From positions 124,001 to 188,000 of the forward strand of contig NZ_SJSC01000007.1 in NCBI RefSeq assembly GCF_004352855.1: a stretch of DNA of 64,000 nucleotides. Reading direction: 5' to 3'. The notes below the pieces were generated by a model that had not been told where the DNA came from, did no database searches, and was given only the letters and a program-made list of their open reading frames with translations. The DNA is from Marinomonas sp. KMM3893 (GTDB taxonomy: Bacteria; Pseudomonadota; Gammaproteobacteria; Pseudomonadales; Marinomonadaceae). Shown here piece by piece: positions 55,115 through 63,983 of this stretch (positions are counted from its first letter, which is position 1; each line of letters starts with the position of its first letter). Made by a program: the position numbers and the translations under genes.

Positions 55115-56537
55115 TTTTCTTGTTGCGACGCGTAATCCTGAGCAGCTCTCTGCTCAGGATTACGCCAGGGAAGACATTCAACCTGGCGTGGTTCATTTAG
55201 GTGTCGGCGCTTTTCATCGCGCCCACCAAGCAATGTATTTCGACCGCCTTTTGGCCCTTCCAGAAGGGAAAAAATGGGGTCTGACCGGAGTAAATATCCG
55301 CCCTCAGGACAGTGCCACCTTCTCTCGTTTTAGCGAGCAGAAGGGGGAATATATTCTCAAAACAATGGCCCCAGATGGCGCCGCTGAATACGAGCATATT
55401 CGCTCCATTATCCACCAAATTGATGGCGCAAAAACCCCCAATGAAGTAGACGCGGCCATTGCTAATTCAGACACACAATTAGTGACTTCCACGGTAACAG
55501 AAGGCGGTTACTATCTAGATGAAAATCGCGTGCTCATGCTAACGCATCCCGCGATAAAGGCTGATATTGAAGGTGCAAGAAACACTTTATACGCTTTCTT
55601 GTACGCCGGATTAAAAATGCGCAGCGAAACCTCTAAAGCGAAAATCACGTTACTCTGCTGTGACAACCTCCGTCATAATGGCGAGCTATTAGAAACGGGG
55701 CTAATGCAATTTTTAATGGCCAAAAACGATCCTTCTCTCGCGGCTTGGGTAAAAGAAAATGTGTCTTTTCCCTGCGCCATGGTGGATCGAATCACCCCGA
55801 AACCTAGCCCTATTCACGTCCAAGATGTGCAAGAGCGATTTGGTATTGATGATGAAATGACCGTCATGGGGGAAGATTTTGTCCAATGGGTTATTGAGGA
55901 CAACTTTGCTGGAGAGAAGCCTGCACTCGACCTTGTCGGGGTTCAATTTGTTGCAAAAGTCGACCCTTATGAAGAAGCTAAAATTCGCATTCTGAACGCG
56001 GGTCACACATGTGTTACCTATCAAGCGGCATTAAAAGGGCTAACCTATTTTGATGAAGCCATGCGTGATGACGAGTTAAAACAATACTTCGCAGACTTCA
56101 TTAAACAAGACGCTATTCCTGCGATCGGAGAATCGATTGTTGATTTGAACGCCTACTTCGAGATCATTGCAGCACGCTTTAGCAACACCAATATTGGTGA
56201 CACTGTCGATCGCATTTGTACCGACGGCTACGCCAAGTTCCCTATCTTTGTTTACCCTTCTCTGGTGGGTGTCTATCGCCTCGGCAAAACGCCGAGCAAA
56301 ACCATTCAGGGTATCGCTTGTTGGTTTGTCTTTATCCACAAAGTCGCGTCAGGACAATTGGATATCCAATATCATGAGCCTAATGCGGCGGCGATGACGG
56401 CCTTCACAAACGATGATAAAGGCATTCATGCTTTTGCTACAGACCCTTATTTATGGGGCACTGTTGCCAAAGATTACCCGAGTTTCGTCACCGACCTGAC
56501 TCAAGCAATACAACAAGCACAATTAACCTATCAGTAA
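55107..56537 (+). CDS. mtlD: Mannitol 2-dehydrogenase family (polyol dehydrogenase)
   Basis: This 476-residue NAD-dependent long-chain polyol dehydrogenase oxidises mannitol or D-arabitol-type polyols to ketoses. The N-terminal Rossmann part reads GVVHLGVGAFHRAHQAMYFDRLL, then ITLLCCDNLRHNGELL and the catalytic-lysine region KVDPYEEAKIRILNAGHTCVTYQAALKG with the Asn and His. It starts inside mtlK with AGGAGG eight bases upstream. Within codons 8-20 the DNA forms a perfect 16-bp hairpin (55130-55165), which is unusual. A terminator follows. A fructokinase is absent, but a xylulokinase is close by, so a D-arabitol-to-xylulose route is possible. Confidence 0.9.
   Translation: MTSFLVATRNPEQLSAQDYAREDIQPGVVHLGVGAFHRAHQAMYFDRLLALPEGKKWGLTGVNIRPQDSATFSRFSEQKGEYILKTMAPDGAAEYEHIRSIIHQIDGAKTPNEVDAAIANSDTQLVTSTVTEGGYYLDENRVLMLTHPAIKADIEGARNTLYAFLYAGLKMRSETSKAKITLLCCDNLRHNGELLETGLMQFLMAKNDPSLAAWVKENVSFPCAMVDRITPKPSPIHVQDVQERFGIDDEMTVMGEDFVQWVIEDNFAGEKPALDLVGVQFVAKVDPYEEAKIRILNAGHTCVTYQAALKGLTYFDEAMRDDELKQYFADFIKQDAIPAIGESIVDLNAYFEIIAARFSNTNIGDTVDRICTDGYAKFPIFVYPSLVGVYRLGKTPSKTIQGIACWFVFIHKVASGQLDIQYHEPNAAAMTAFTNDDKGIHAFATDPYLWGTVAKDYPSFVTDLTQAIQQAQLTYQ
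55130..55165 (+). repeat. Perfect 16-bp hairpin in the start of mtlD
   Basis: GCGTAATCCTGAGCAG (55130-55145), loop CTCT, CTGCTCAGGATTACGC (55150-55165). It starts 23 bases after the A of the mtlD ATG and encodes ordinary residues (RNPEQLSAQDYA). Such long perfect pairing in coding DNA is rare. Confidence 0.85.
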
Positions 56538-56549
56538 TCGATAACCCAT

Positions 56550-56584
56550 AGAGTAAAGTCGCCCAGCTTCTTTACTCTCTTTTC
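56550..56584 (+). terminator. mtl operon terminator
   Basis: AGAGTAAAG (56550-56558) pairs with CTTTACTCT (56570-56578) and is followed by CTTTT. It lies 12 bases after the mtlD stop. Confidence 0.75.
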
Positions 56585-56721
56585 GCTAAATACGCTTTGC
56601 TGAGGCATAATGGTAACTCTGTCAGCCTCAGTAAAATGCACTCAATACTAACGAATGCTTGTAGGCAGCTTTTCTATGCATCATTAAAGCAAGACTTTGA
56701 TTTTTGTTTTAGGTAAACATT

Positions 56722-57624
56722 ATGTCCACAACAACGAAACGCAACACTCCAGAATACGAACTGGTTGATAATGGCATTGAAACCATTCGTTATTTAGAAC
56801 ACGGCTACCCTAGTGACTTAATACGCTGGCATGCCCACGACGATTACGAACTGCACTTCATTGTTGCCACTTCTGGCAAGGTATTTGTTGGCGACTATAT
56901 TGGCAACTACAGCCCAGGGCAGTTAATTTTAACGGGGCCAAGATTGCCTCATAACTGGATTTGTCAACACAACCAAGACCCTGTTCAAGTAAGAGATATG
57001 GTCATTCGCTTTGATCATGAGTCCTTTTCTAATGGCATGAAAATCATTCCTGAGCTGGCCGAAGTGCTGCCTATGTTGCTAAGGGCAAAATCGGGGATCG
57101 AATTCTTTGACCTAGAACTGGATGATCTCAAGAAAACCTTTGAATCCGTGCGTGATAGCAGCGGTTTACAGCGCGTCATCAAGGCTCTCCCTCTGTTAAA
57201 AAGGCTGGCTCAGAGTCAAAACTATCGGTTGCTTTCAACCGTGCAGATTGACTTAAAATCCAATGAAGCCTTACAAAGAAAGATCAATACCGTGGTCGAT
57301 TATGTCTCGCAAAATTACAACCAAGACATCAGCTTATCGAACGCGGCGAACTTAATTAATATGTCAGACAGCCACTTTTCTCGATTCTTCAGAAAGGCGA
57401 CAGGTAACCGCTTTATCGAGTTCGTTAACCGTGTGCGCATCAGCCGAGCTTGCAATCTACTCACAGAAACAGACCAACAAATTGCCAATATTTGCTTCCA
57501 AGTTGGCTTTAATAATGTGGCTAATTTCAACCGACGCTTTCATGAACTCAAAGGCGTTACACCTCGCGATTTTCGTTCACAAAGCAACAAACGTCTGGAA
57601 GGGCAAACACTTACTGCCCATTAG
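56722..57624 (+). CDS. mtlR: AraC-family regulator of the polyol operon
   Basis: This 300-residue regulator has an N-terminal cupin sensor (IRWHAHDDYELHFIVATSGKVFVGDYIGNYSPGQLILTGPRLPHNW) and a C-terminal two-HTH AraC domain (INTVVDYVSQNYNQDISLSNAANLINMSDSHFSRFFRKATGNRFIEFVNRVRISRACNLL, ICFQVGFNNVANFNRRFHELKGVTPRDFR). Its position directly after mtlEFGKD matches Pseudomonas MtlR, a polyol-responsive activator. A 180 bp gap and a terminator separate it from mtlD, so it is transcribed separately. Confidence 0.85.
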   Translation: MSTTTKRNTPEYELVDNGIETIRYLEHGYPSDLIRWHAHDDYELHFIVATSGKVFVGDYIGNYSPGQLILTGPRLPHNWICQHNQDPVQVRDMVIRFDHESFSNGMKIIPELAEVLPMLLRAKSGIEFFDLELDDLKKTFESVRDSSGLQRVIKALPLLKRLAQSQNYRLLSTVQIDLKSNEALQRKINTVVDYVSQNYNQDISLSNAANLINMSDSHFSRFFRKATGNRFIEFVNRVRISRACNLLTETDQQIANICFQVGFNNVANFNRRFHELKGVTPRDFRSQSNKRLEGQTLTAH

Positions 57625-57655
57625 ACCTGTACTATAGAAAATGAGAAAACATAAA

Positions 57656-57692
57656 ACGGGGAAGTGATGAGCAAAAGCGTCAACGTCCCCGT
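57656..57692. terminator. Inverted repeat between convergent mtlR and xylB
   Basis: ACGGGGA (57656-57662) pairs with TCCCCGT (57686-57692). There is no clear T tract on either side. Probable weak bidirectional terminator. Confidence 0.45.
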
Positions 57693-57712
57693 CTATAGTA
57701 AGTGGGCAATAA

Positions 57713-59209
57713 CTAGGTAGGATTCAACAATTCAGATAACGGCTGATTCAAATGCGCCGTAGCCTGATAGAAGGCTTTGTATAAATCGTATTTCTTCTGA
57801 TAATAGCCCGCTTGCGTGGCGTCTGGCTCATGGCTATCCAACACATCCGGTAACTGGCAATAGGTTTCAATTAAGCTTTCTATCTCTTCGCCTGCTTGCT
57901 GTTTATCACCGAGCAATGCCAAACGAGCCGCGCCCAAGCCTGGGCCGACTTCGCCACCATCTCGGTACACCAAACGTTTTGCTAGTACGTTAGACAAGAG
58001 TTGACGCCAAAAAGCGGAACGCGCGCCACCGCCAATCAATGACAAATCGGCCACATCACTGCCTGCCAAAGCCAACGCATTCTGGCAATCTAGCAACGAA
58101 AAGGCGACGCCTTCTAATACCGCAAGCGTCATATCATCAAGCGTGGTTGCGTTATTCAAGCCGACAAATTGCCCTTGAGCATAAGGGTCATTGTGTGGTG
58201 TACGCTCGCCACTTAAATACGGTAGGAAAATAACACTGGTTTGTGTTTTTTCTGAGTGTTCTAACGCTTCCAATAAAGCTTGGACGGAAAGATCCGCTGT
58301 TTTTGCTAGCCAAGAGAGCGAGTTCGCGGCACTGAGCGTCACTCCCATTTGATGCCAACGATTTGGCAATGCATGACAAAACGCATGCACGGTATTATCA
58401 GGGTTGGCTTTATGGGACTCACTGACAGCAAAATACACACCCGATGTACCTAACGAGAGCAAGCCTTGTCCGGGTCGGGTAATCCCCATACCGACAGCGC
58501 CAACAGCATTGTCTCCGCCACCAGCAACCACAGAAATAACGGGCAGTTTTAATTGCTCAGCGACTTCATCAGACAGGCGCCCAATGACATCACAGCCTTC
58601 AAATACAGTCGGCATATTCTGTTGTGTTAAGCCTGTCGCGGCCAACAACACATCATCCCATTGTCGCGTTTTCGGATTCAGCCATAAGGTGCCCGCAGCG
58701 TCTGAGCAATCTGTAGAAAAAACGCCTGTTAAGCGATAAACCAAATAATCTTTAGGCAACAATACATGGCTTATTTGAGCAAAAATATTTGGCTCATTTT
58801 CACGTACCCACTGGACTTTCGGCGCGGTGAATCCTGGCATCACTAAATTGCCAGAGCGCTCAACAAACTCCGGACATTGCGTCATCAAGGTTTGGCACTG
58901 GGACTGACTACGACCATCGTTCCATAACATGCACGGTCGTAATATATTGCCTTGAGCATCGAGCAAGGTTGCGCCATGCATCTGCCCTGATAAGCCGATC
59001 GCGTTTAATTTACTCAAATCTAAACGCTGCTGAAGTAATTCAATTACCTCCACACAGGCTTGCCACCAAGATAAAGGGTCTTGTTCGGACCAAGTCGGCT
59101 GAGGTGTGCTCACGCTCAACTCCGCCGATTCTTGAGCCATCAGATTGCCATTATCATCAATGACAACGCCCTTAAGTCCAGAAGTTCCAAGATCAAGGCC
59201 TAAATACAT
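57713..59209 (-). CDS. xylB: Xylulokinase
   Basis: This 498-residue FGGY-family kinase phosphorylates D-xylulose with ATP. Signatures are LGLDLGTSGLKGVVIDDNG, GLSGQMHGATLLD (substrate-binding Met-His-Gly), PCMLWNDGRSQSQ, the DYLVYRLTG segment, GGGDNAVGAVGMG and LSLGTSGVYF, and SLIGGGARSAFWRQLLSNVL near the ATP site. It is convergent with mtlR on the opposite strand. In Pseudomonas the equivalent mtlY is part of the polyol operon, feeding xylulose from arabitol into the pentose phosphate pathway. Confidence 0.94.
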   Translation of the reverse strand: MYLGLDLGTSGLKGVVIDDNGNLMAQESAELSVSTPQPTWSEQDPLSWWQACVEVIELLQQRLDLSKLNAIGLSGQMHGATLLDAQGNILRPCMLWNDGRSQSQCQTLMTQCPEFVERSGNLVMPGFTAPKVQWVRENEPNIFAQISHVLLPKDYLVYRLTGVFSTDCSDAAGTLWLNPKTRQWDDVLLAATGLTQQNMPTVFEGCDVIGRLSDEVAEQLKLPVISVVAGGGDNAVGAVGMGITRPGQGLLSLGTSGVYFAVSESHKANPDNTVHAFCHALPNRWHQMGVTLSAANSLSWLAKTADLSVQALLEALEHSEKTQTSVIFLPYLSGERTPHNDPYAQGQFVGLNNATTLDDMTLAVLEGVAFSLLDCQNALALAGSDVADLSLIGGGARSAFWRQLLSNVLAKRLVYRDGGEVGPGLGAARLALLGDKQQAGEEIESLIETYCQLPDVLDSHEPDATQAGYYQKKYDLYKAFYQATAHLNQPLSELLNPT

Positions 59210-59601
59210 AATTCATTCTTCTCATATTAATCGCATGTTTCAGCGTTTATTTTTATTCTCTCTTAACGCATATTGGAAACACTTTAGTTATGAGTCAATC
59301 GTAATTTTACATCCTGCATTTTTCGTACTAAAAATGCATAGAATTCATCAAGTTTACGCACTCAGTTAAGGATAAATCCGTTATAGTAATACCACTTTCT
59401 TTTGACTCACCTTCTGGGTTATATCATTCTAGCCTGTTCGCTATTTAAAAAAAGAATGGCTCGTCTAAATATAAATGAATAAACTCTGTACAAGCGATCA
59501 GGTTTCACATTTAGAACATAAGTGTTAAACCACATAATATGACGCATTACCTCACTCGTTAAACGCCAGTTGATCCTAAAAGCATAGGTAAAAATACAAG
59601 T
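59210..59601. other. Divergent intergenic region xylB / sensor kinase
   Basis: About 390 bp, AT-rich, without a credible gene. It contains a perfect inverted repeat, TGCATTTTT (59315-59323), six-base loop, AAAAATGCA (59330-59338). It probably holds divergent promoters; none could be fixed by eye. A minus-strand frame at 59419-59751 overlaps the kinase start and has no coding signs. Confidence 0.5.
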
Positions 59602-62600
59602 ATGACAGGACTGAATACCTTTTTTATCACGCAAATCATCCCTCAAAGCCAACTTATGGCGGGGCATTATGATTATAAGCTGGTGATACTTTCTATTATT
59701 GTTGCCATTGCGGCGTCTTTTTTCACTTTGCACTTTGCGACTGTCGCCCAATACATTCTGTCGCCTACTTATAAAAAAATTGCGCTGTTCTCAGGCTCTT
59801 TTATCATGGCGGGTGGTATCTGGAGTATGCACTTTATTGGCATGCTCGCCTTTCAAATGGGGGGCGCCGTAAATTACGACTTAATCCTCACTCTGATCTC
59901 CCTACTGCCCAGCCTAATTGCCTCTTATGTCACGTTAAGAATTCTTGCTGATAAACAATCACTCACGCCATTAAAACTCATCATTGGCGGCGCCACAGTG
60001 GGAGCAGGCATAGGCGCCATGCATTACATGGGCATGGCGGCAATGGATATGAATGCCACTTTGCTTTATGACCCATTCTGGTTCTTCTTATCGATTGCCA
60101 TTGCCGTGGCATTGGCCATCATTGCGTTGTCCATCCGCCACTACATCACCAGAACCTGGCCTACTTGGAATCTGCACATCATTAATATTATTAGCGCCGC
60201 TATCATGGGGGCGGCCATTTCAGGTATGCACTATGCTGGAATGGAAGGCGCGCGTTTTATTATGCCAGCTGGCCAACATACGATGGGGATAGCAACAAAC
60301 CAACACGACGGCCTGTCACTGACCATTGCCACCATCACCATATTGTTATCCATCTTGGCAACCAACATCACCTCTCAAATACGCTATCGACAACTGTTTC
60401 AGGAAAAAGCGGACAATGAACTGCGTCTGCAAACCACACTAGACACGGCCATTGATGGCATTATTTCTATGGACGCGAAAGGCGTTATTCTTGCGTTTAA
60501 TAAAGCCGCTGAGCAGATTTTCGGATGGACAGAAAGCGATGTGATTGGCAAACGTATTTCAGTGTTATTGCCAAAGTCGAATAATTTGCACAGCCGGAAG
60601 GCCCTCATAAGCTATTTAAAAAATGCGATTCAACAAGGTGAAGGCTCGGATAATGAAATCACGGTACTTCATCGGAATGGGCATATTATCCCTATCCGTC
60701 TGGCCATTGGTCGAGTTGATATAGTGGGACAAAAACCCATGTTTGTGGGGTTTGTAACAGACATTTCTACACGCAAAGAAATGGAAGAAAAAATCAAGAA
60801 AAGCGAAGAACAATACCGCTCTCTTATTAAAAACATCCCAGGTGTCTCTTTTCGCAGTCTATTCCAACAAAACACACCACCTATATTTATCAGTGATGCG
60901 GTAGAACAACTCATCGGCTGGCAAGCTAATGATTTTTATCAAGGGAAAATCTCGGTTGCAGAAGTCATCCACCCTGATGAAGTAGATCGCATACAAGAGA
61001 CGATTAAAACCGCTATTAATGAACGCCGTTCTTACTCTCTCGAATACCGACTCAAGCACAAAGAAGGCCAGACTATTTGGGTGCTGGAAAACGGCACCAT
61101 TGTTTTTAATGAAGACAATATTCCAGAATGGATAGACGGTGTCATGCTCGACATTACTGAGCGTGTGGAAATGGAAAGCGCACTGCGCAAAGCAAAAGAA
61201 GAAGCCGAAGTGGCGGCTGAAAGTAAGGCCGCCTTCCTTGCCAACATGAGCCATGAAATACGCACACCGATGAACTCCATCATTGGTTTTTCAGATCTGT
61301 TGCTCGAAATGAAGAACGAGCCTGAACAGCAAAAATACTTAGATACGATCAGCCAGTCCGCCCGTTCTTTGCTTTATCTACTAAACGACATTTTGGACAG
61401 CGCAAAATTAGAAAAGAATAAACTCGAGCTCGACCTTCAGCCTTTTATTCTCTCCGAGCTCGTCGACTCGTCTATTTCTACCTTGTGGCTACAAGCCAAG
61501 AACAAAGGCATTTCATTGCAGTTCAACATAGATGATACCCTTGCTATTGCTTATCTGGGGGCCGCAGATCGCATTCGCCAAGTGTTGATCAACTTAATGG
61601 GGAACGCCATTAAATTCACCGAGTCAGGTGAAGTCGAGCTAAAGGTTTACCCAATGAAATCTCCTTTCATACGCTTTGAAATAAGCGATACCGGTATCGG
61701 TATCGAAGCTGGCCGTTTAGAGAAGATTTTCGACCCTTTCACTCAAGCCGACGCCTCCATGAGCCGACGCTTTGGTGGTACAGGTCTTGGCACCAGTATC
61801 TCCAAACAACTGGTCTCGTTAATGGGCGGCACAATACACGCCAAAAGCACCCTAAACATCGGCAGTACCTTTTATTTTGACATCCCTCTTGAGGTGACTG
61901 AGCCACCAGCAGAAACTGAAAATAATTCATTAGTGTGCATACCGCCTCAAGATATCTTGGTCGTGGACGATATACCTCAAAATATTACCTTGCTGTCGCA
62001 CCTTCTTTCTCGTCAGGGACACACAGTGTTTACGGCAAGAGACGGGCTTGAGGCAGTGGAAGCCTATAAATCATTGCACCCCAATTTAATCTTAATGGAT
62101 TTGCAGATGCCGAAAATGGATGGCGTAACAGCAACGCAGATTATCCGTACTTACGAAAGTAGCCATGCTATAAACAATGTCCCTGTTATTGCTTTAACCG
62201 CCAGTGTGTTAATGGAAGATCGCCGTGATGCGAAAAAAGCGGGAATGAATGGCTTTGCGACGAAACCCATTGATCGACTTGCATTAAACAATGAAATGGC
62301 TCGTGTGTTAAAAATGACCGATTTACCGTTACAAAGCACGGACAGCAAGGTGGCGTTTTCACCACCCAAACGCAAAGAGATTCATTTTGAAAAGGGGTTA
62401 GATTTGTGGGGCGAACGCAAATTGTATATTGAAGAGTTAGAAAAATTCGCCAAACAAAACGCGAGCATTAGCCAAGAACTTAGAACACTACTTGATGACA
62501 AACAATATCAAAACCTCAGCCAATCGGCACACGCGATAAAAGGCGTGGCCGCTAATTTAGCGCTGGTTAATTTATCACAACAAGCCGGCAGCGTAGAAAA

Positions 62601-62979
62601 TACAGCGCGTACTAAGGCGCATCTAGATTGTGATGAAAATATCATTAAACTAGAGCGCGCTTTTAGCAATTTCTTAAGTGAATTGTCTCGCTTCAGTGTA
62701 CCGAGTGAGAAGCAAGCTTCTCTATTAGAAAACGAAGTGAGCGCAGCACACACATTCAATCAAGAAGCGGCTCTGTCTTTGATGGACGAGATCATAACGC
62801 TTGCCGAGAGCGGTGAATTAGATGATAACAAGATGACACAATTGATTAACTGCTCTCCTGCGTCCTCTAAAAAAGCCGTGATGCAAGCCATCGATCATTT
62901 ATCCAACTTTGATTTCGAACAAGGCACAATAGAACTTGTGCAGCTCAAAAAGTCATACACCGAAGGGGAAACTTTATGA
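59602..62979 (+). CDS. MHYT-PAS hybrid sensor histidine kinase with receiver and HPt domains
   Basis: This 1125-residue inner-membrane hybrid kinase starts with a seven-helix MHYT sensor (about 25-265) showing MHFIGML, MHYMGMA and MHYAGME, proposed copper sites for oxygen, CO or NO. Two PAS domains follow (about 275-385 and 400-520), then HisKA with His551 in NMSHEIRTPMNSIIGF. The HATPase domain has NLMGNAIKFTESGE, DTGIGIEAGRLEKIF and GGTGLGTSI. A receiver domain carries Asp833 (LMDLQMPKMDG), and an HPt domain carries His977 (SAHAIKGVAANLAL). The phosphorelay is therefore complete in one protein. It overlaps the HD-GYP regulator gene by four bases (ATGA), its probable output partner. Confidence 0.93.
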   Translation: MTGLNTFFITQIIPQSQLMAGHYDYKLVILSIIVAIAASFFTLHFATVAQYILSPTYKKIALFSGSFIMAGGIWSMHFIGMLAFQMGGAVNYDLILTLISLLPSLIASYVTLRILADKQSLTPLKLIIGGATVGAGIGAMHYMGMAAMDMNATLLYDPFWFFLSIAIAVALAIIALSIRHYITRTWPTWNLHIINIISAAIMGAAISGMHYAGMEGARFIMPAGQHTMGIATNQHDGLSLTIATITILLSILATNITSQIRYRQLFQEKADNELRLQTTLDTAIDGIISMDAKGVILAFNKAAEQIFGWTESDVIGKRISVLLPKSNNLHSRKALISYLKNAIQQGEGSDNEITVLHRNGHIIPIRLAIGRVDIVGQKPMFVGFVTDISTRKEMEEKIKKSEEQYRSLIKNIPGVSFRSLFQQNTPPIFISDAVEQLIGWQANDFYQGKISVAEVIHPDEVDRIQETIKTAINERRSYSLEYRLKHKEGQTIWVLENGTIVFNEDNIPEWIDGVMLDITERVEMESALRKAKEEAEVAAESKAAFLANMSHEIRTPMNSIIGFSDLLLEMKNEPEQQKYLDTISQSARSLLYLLNDILDSAKLEKNKLELDLQPFILSELVDSSISTLWLQAKNKGISLQFNIDDTLAIAYLGAADRIRQVLINLMGNAIKFTESGEVELKVYPMKSPFIRFEISDTGIGIEAGRLEKIFDPFTQADASMSRRFGGTGLGTSISKQLVSLMGGTIHAKSTLNIGSTFYFDIPLEVTEPPAETENNSLVCIPPQDILVVDDIPQNITLLSHLLSRQGHTVFTARDGLEAVEAYKSLHPNLILMDLQMPKMDGVTATQIIRTYESSHAINNVPVIALTASVLMEDRRDAKKAGMNGFATKPIDRLALNNEMARVLKMTDLPLQSTDSKVAFSPPKRKEIHFEKGLDLWGERKLYIEELEKFAKQNASISQELRTLLDDKQYQNLSQSAHAIKGVAANLALVNLSQQAGSVENTARTKAHLDCDENIIKLERAFSNFLSELSRFSVPSEKQASLLENEVSAAHTFNQEAALSLMDEIITLAESGELDDNKMTQLINCSPASSKKAVMQAIDHLSNFDFEQGTIELVQLKKSYTEGETL

Positions 62980-63983
62980 TACTTGGCGCCATTAACTCCC
63001 CGAGAATTTTATTGGTCGACGATGAACCGACAAATCTTAGGGTACTCAAAAAAGTATTAGAGGATAAATATCGCCTTTCTTTTGCCCGTTCAGGAGAAGA
63101 CGCTTTAAATATCGTCAAAAAAGAGAAAGTCGATCTTATCTTGCTTGATGTTATGATGCCCGAAATGACCGGGTTTGAAGTCTGCGAGAAACTGAAACAG
63201 GATCCAGAAACGGCCCATATTCCAGTTATTTTTGTCACCGCATTGCGCGACACTGTAGACGAAGCGAAAGGCTTTGAAATTGGTGCCGTCGACTACATTA
63301 CCAAGCCCATTACGCCAACCATAGTCTTTGCCAGAGTCAAAACACATCTGTCTTTGATCCAAGCGAACGTACTCAAAGCAACACACATAGATTTAATTCA
63401 GCGTCTAGGCCGTGCCGCTGAATACAAAGACAATGAAACAGGCATGCACGTACAACGCGTTAGCCAGTTTGCCAAGATCATGGCCATGGCTTGCGGCTAC
63501 AATGAACATGTAGCAGATGAACTTATGATGGCGGCGCCTATGCATGATCTGGGTAAAATAGGCATCGCAGACAGTATTCTTCTTAAACCCGGTAAATTAA
63601 CCGAAGAAGAATATGAAATCATGAAAAACCATACTCATATTGGTGCAGAGATTTTGTCTAATCCAAAATCTCATCTGATTGCTTTGGCGCACTCGGTCGC
63701 TATTTCACACCATGAAAAATGGGACGGCAGCGGCTATCCATATGGCTTGTCTGGTGAAGAGATTCCCATCGAAGGACGTATCGTCGCGCTTGTTGATGTG
63801 TTCGACGCCCTCACTTCTGAGCGACCTTATAAGAAGGCGTGGTCTATAGAAAAGACCATCGATTATATCAAAGAGCAAAGCGGCAAACATTTTGACCCTT
63901 ACCTTGTCATGCTACTTATACAGGAGCTTCCTAAGATATTGGTCATCAAAGAAGAGTTTTCAGAAGAGATGCCGGCGAATTAA
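62976..63983 (+). CDS. Response regulator with HD-GYP domain (cyclic di-GMP phosphodiesterase)
   Basis: This 335-residue two-domain protein has an N-terminal receiver (ILLVDDEPTNLRVLKKVL, Asp58 in LILLDVMMPEMTG, VTALRD, YITKPI). A C-terminal HD-GYP domain (about 140-320) has HVQRVSQFAKIMA, HDLGKIGI (His190-Asp191), a KNHTHIGAEIL histidine pair, HHEKWDGSGYPYGLSGEEIP and LVDVFDAL. All metal ligands and the GYP motif are present, so it should be an active cyclic di-GMP hydrolase. It is coupled to the hybrid kinase by an ATGA overlap. The other c-di-GMP gene in the window, the GGDEF cyclase at 2.5 kb, is unlinked. Confidence 0.95.
   Translation: MILGAINSPRILLVDDEPTNLRVLKKVLEDKYRLSFARSGEDALNIVKKEKVDLILLDVMMPEMTGFEVCEKLKQDPETAHIPVIFVTALRDTVDEAKGFEIGAVDYITKPITPTIVFARVKTHLSLIQANVLKATHIDLIQRLGRAAEYKDNETGMHVQRVSQFAKIMAMACGYNEHVADELMMAAPMHDLGKIGIADSILLKPGKLTEEEYEIMKNHTHIGAEILSNPKSHLIALAHSVAISHHEKWDGSGYPYGLSGEEIPIEGRIVALVDVFDALTSERPYKKAWSIEKTIDYIKEQSGKHFDPYLVMLLIQELPKILVIKEEFSEEMPAN

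Noticed and set aside
59419-59751. 110-residue minus-strand frame overlapping the sensor kinase start
   Set aside because: It overlaps the well-supported MHYT domain on the other strand and has no recognisable domain or ribosome site.
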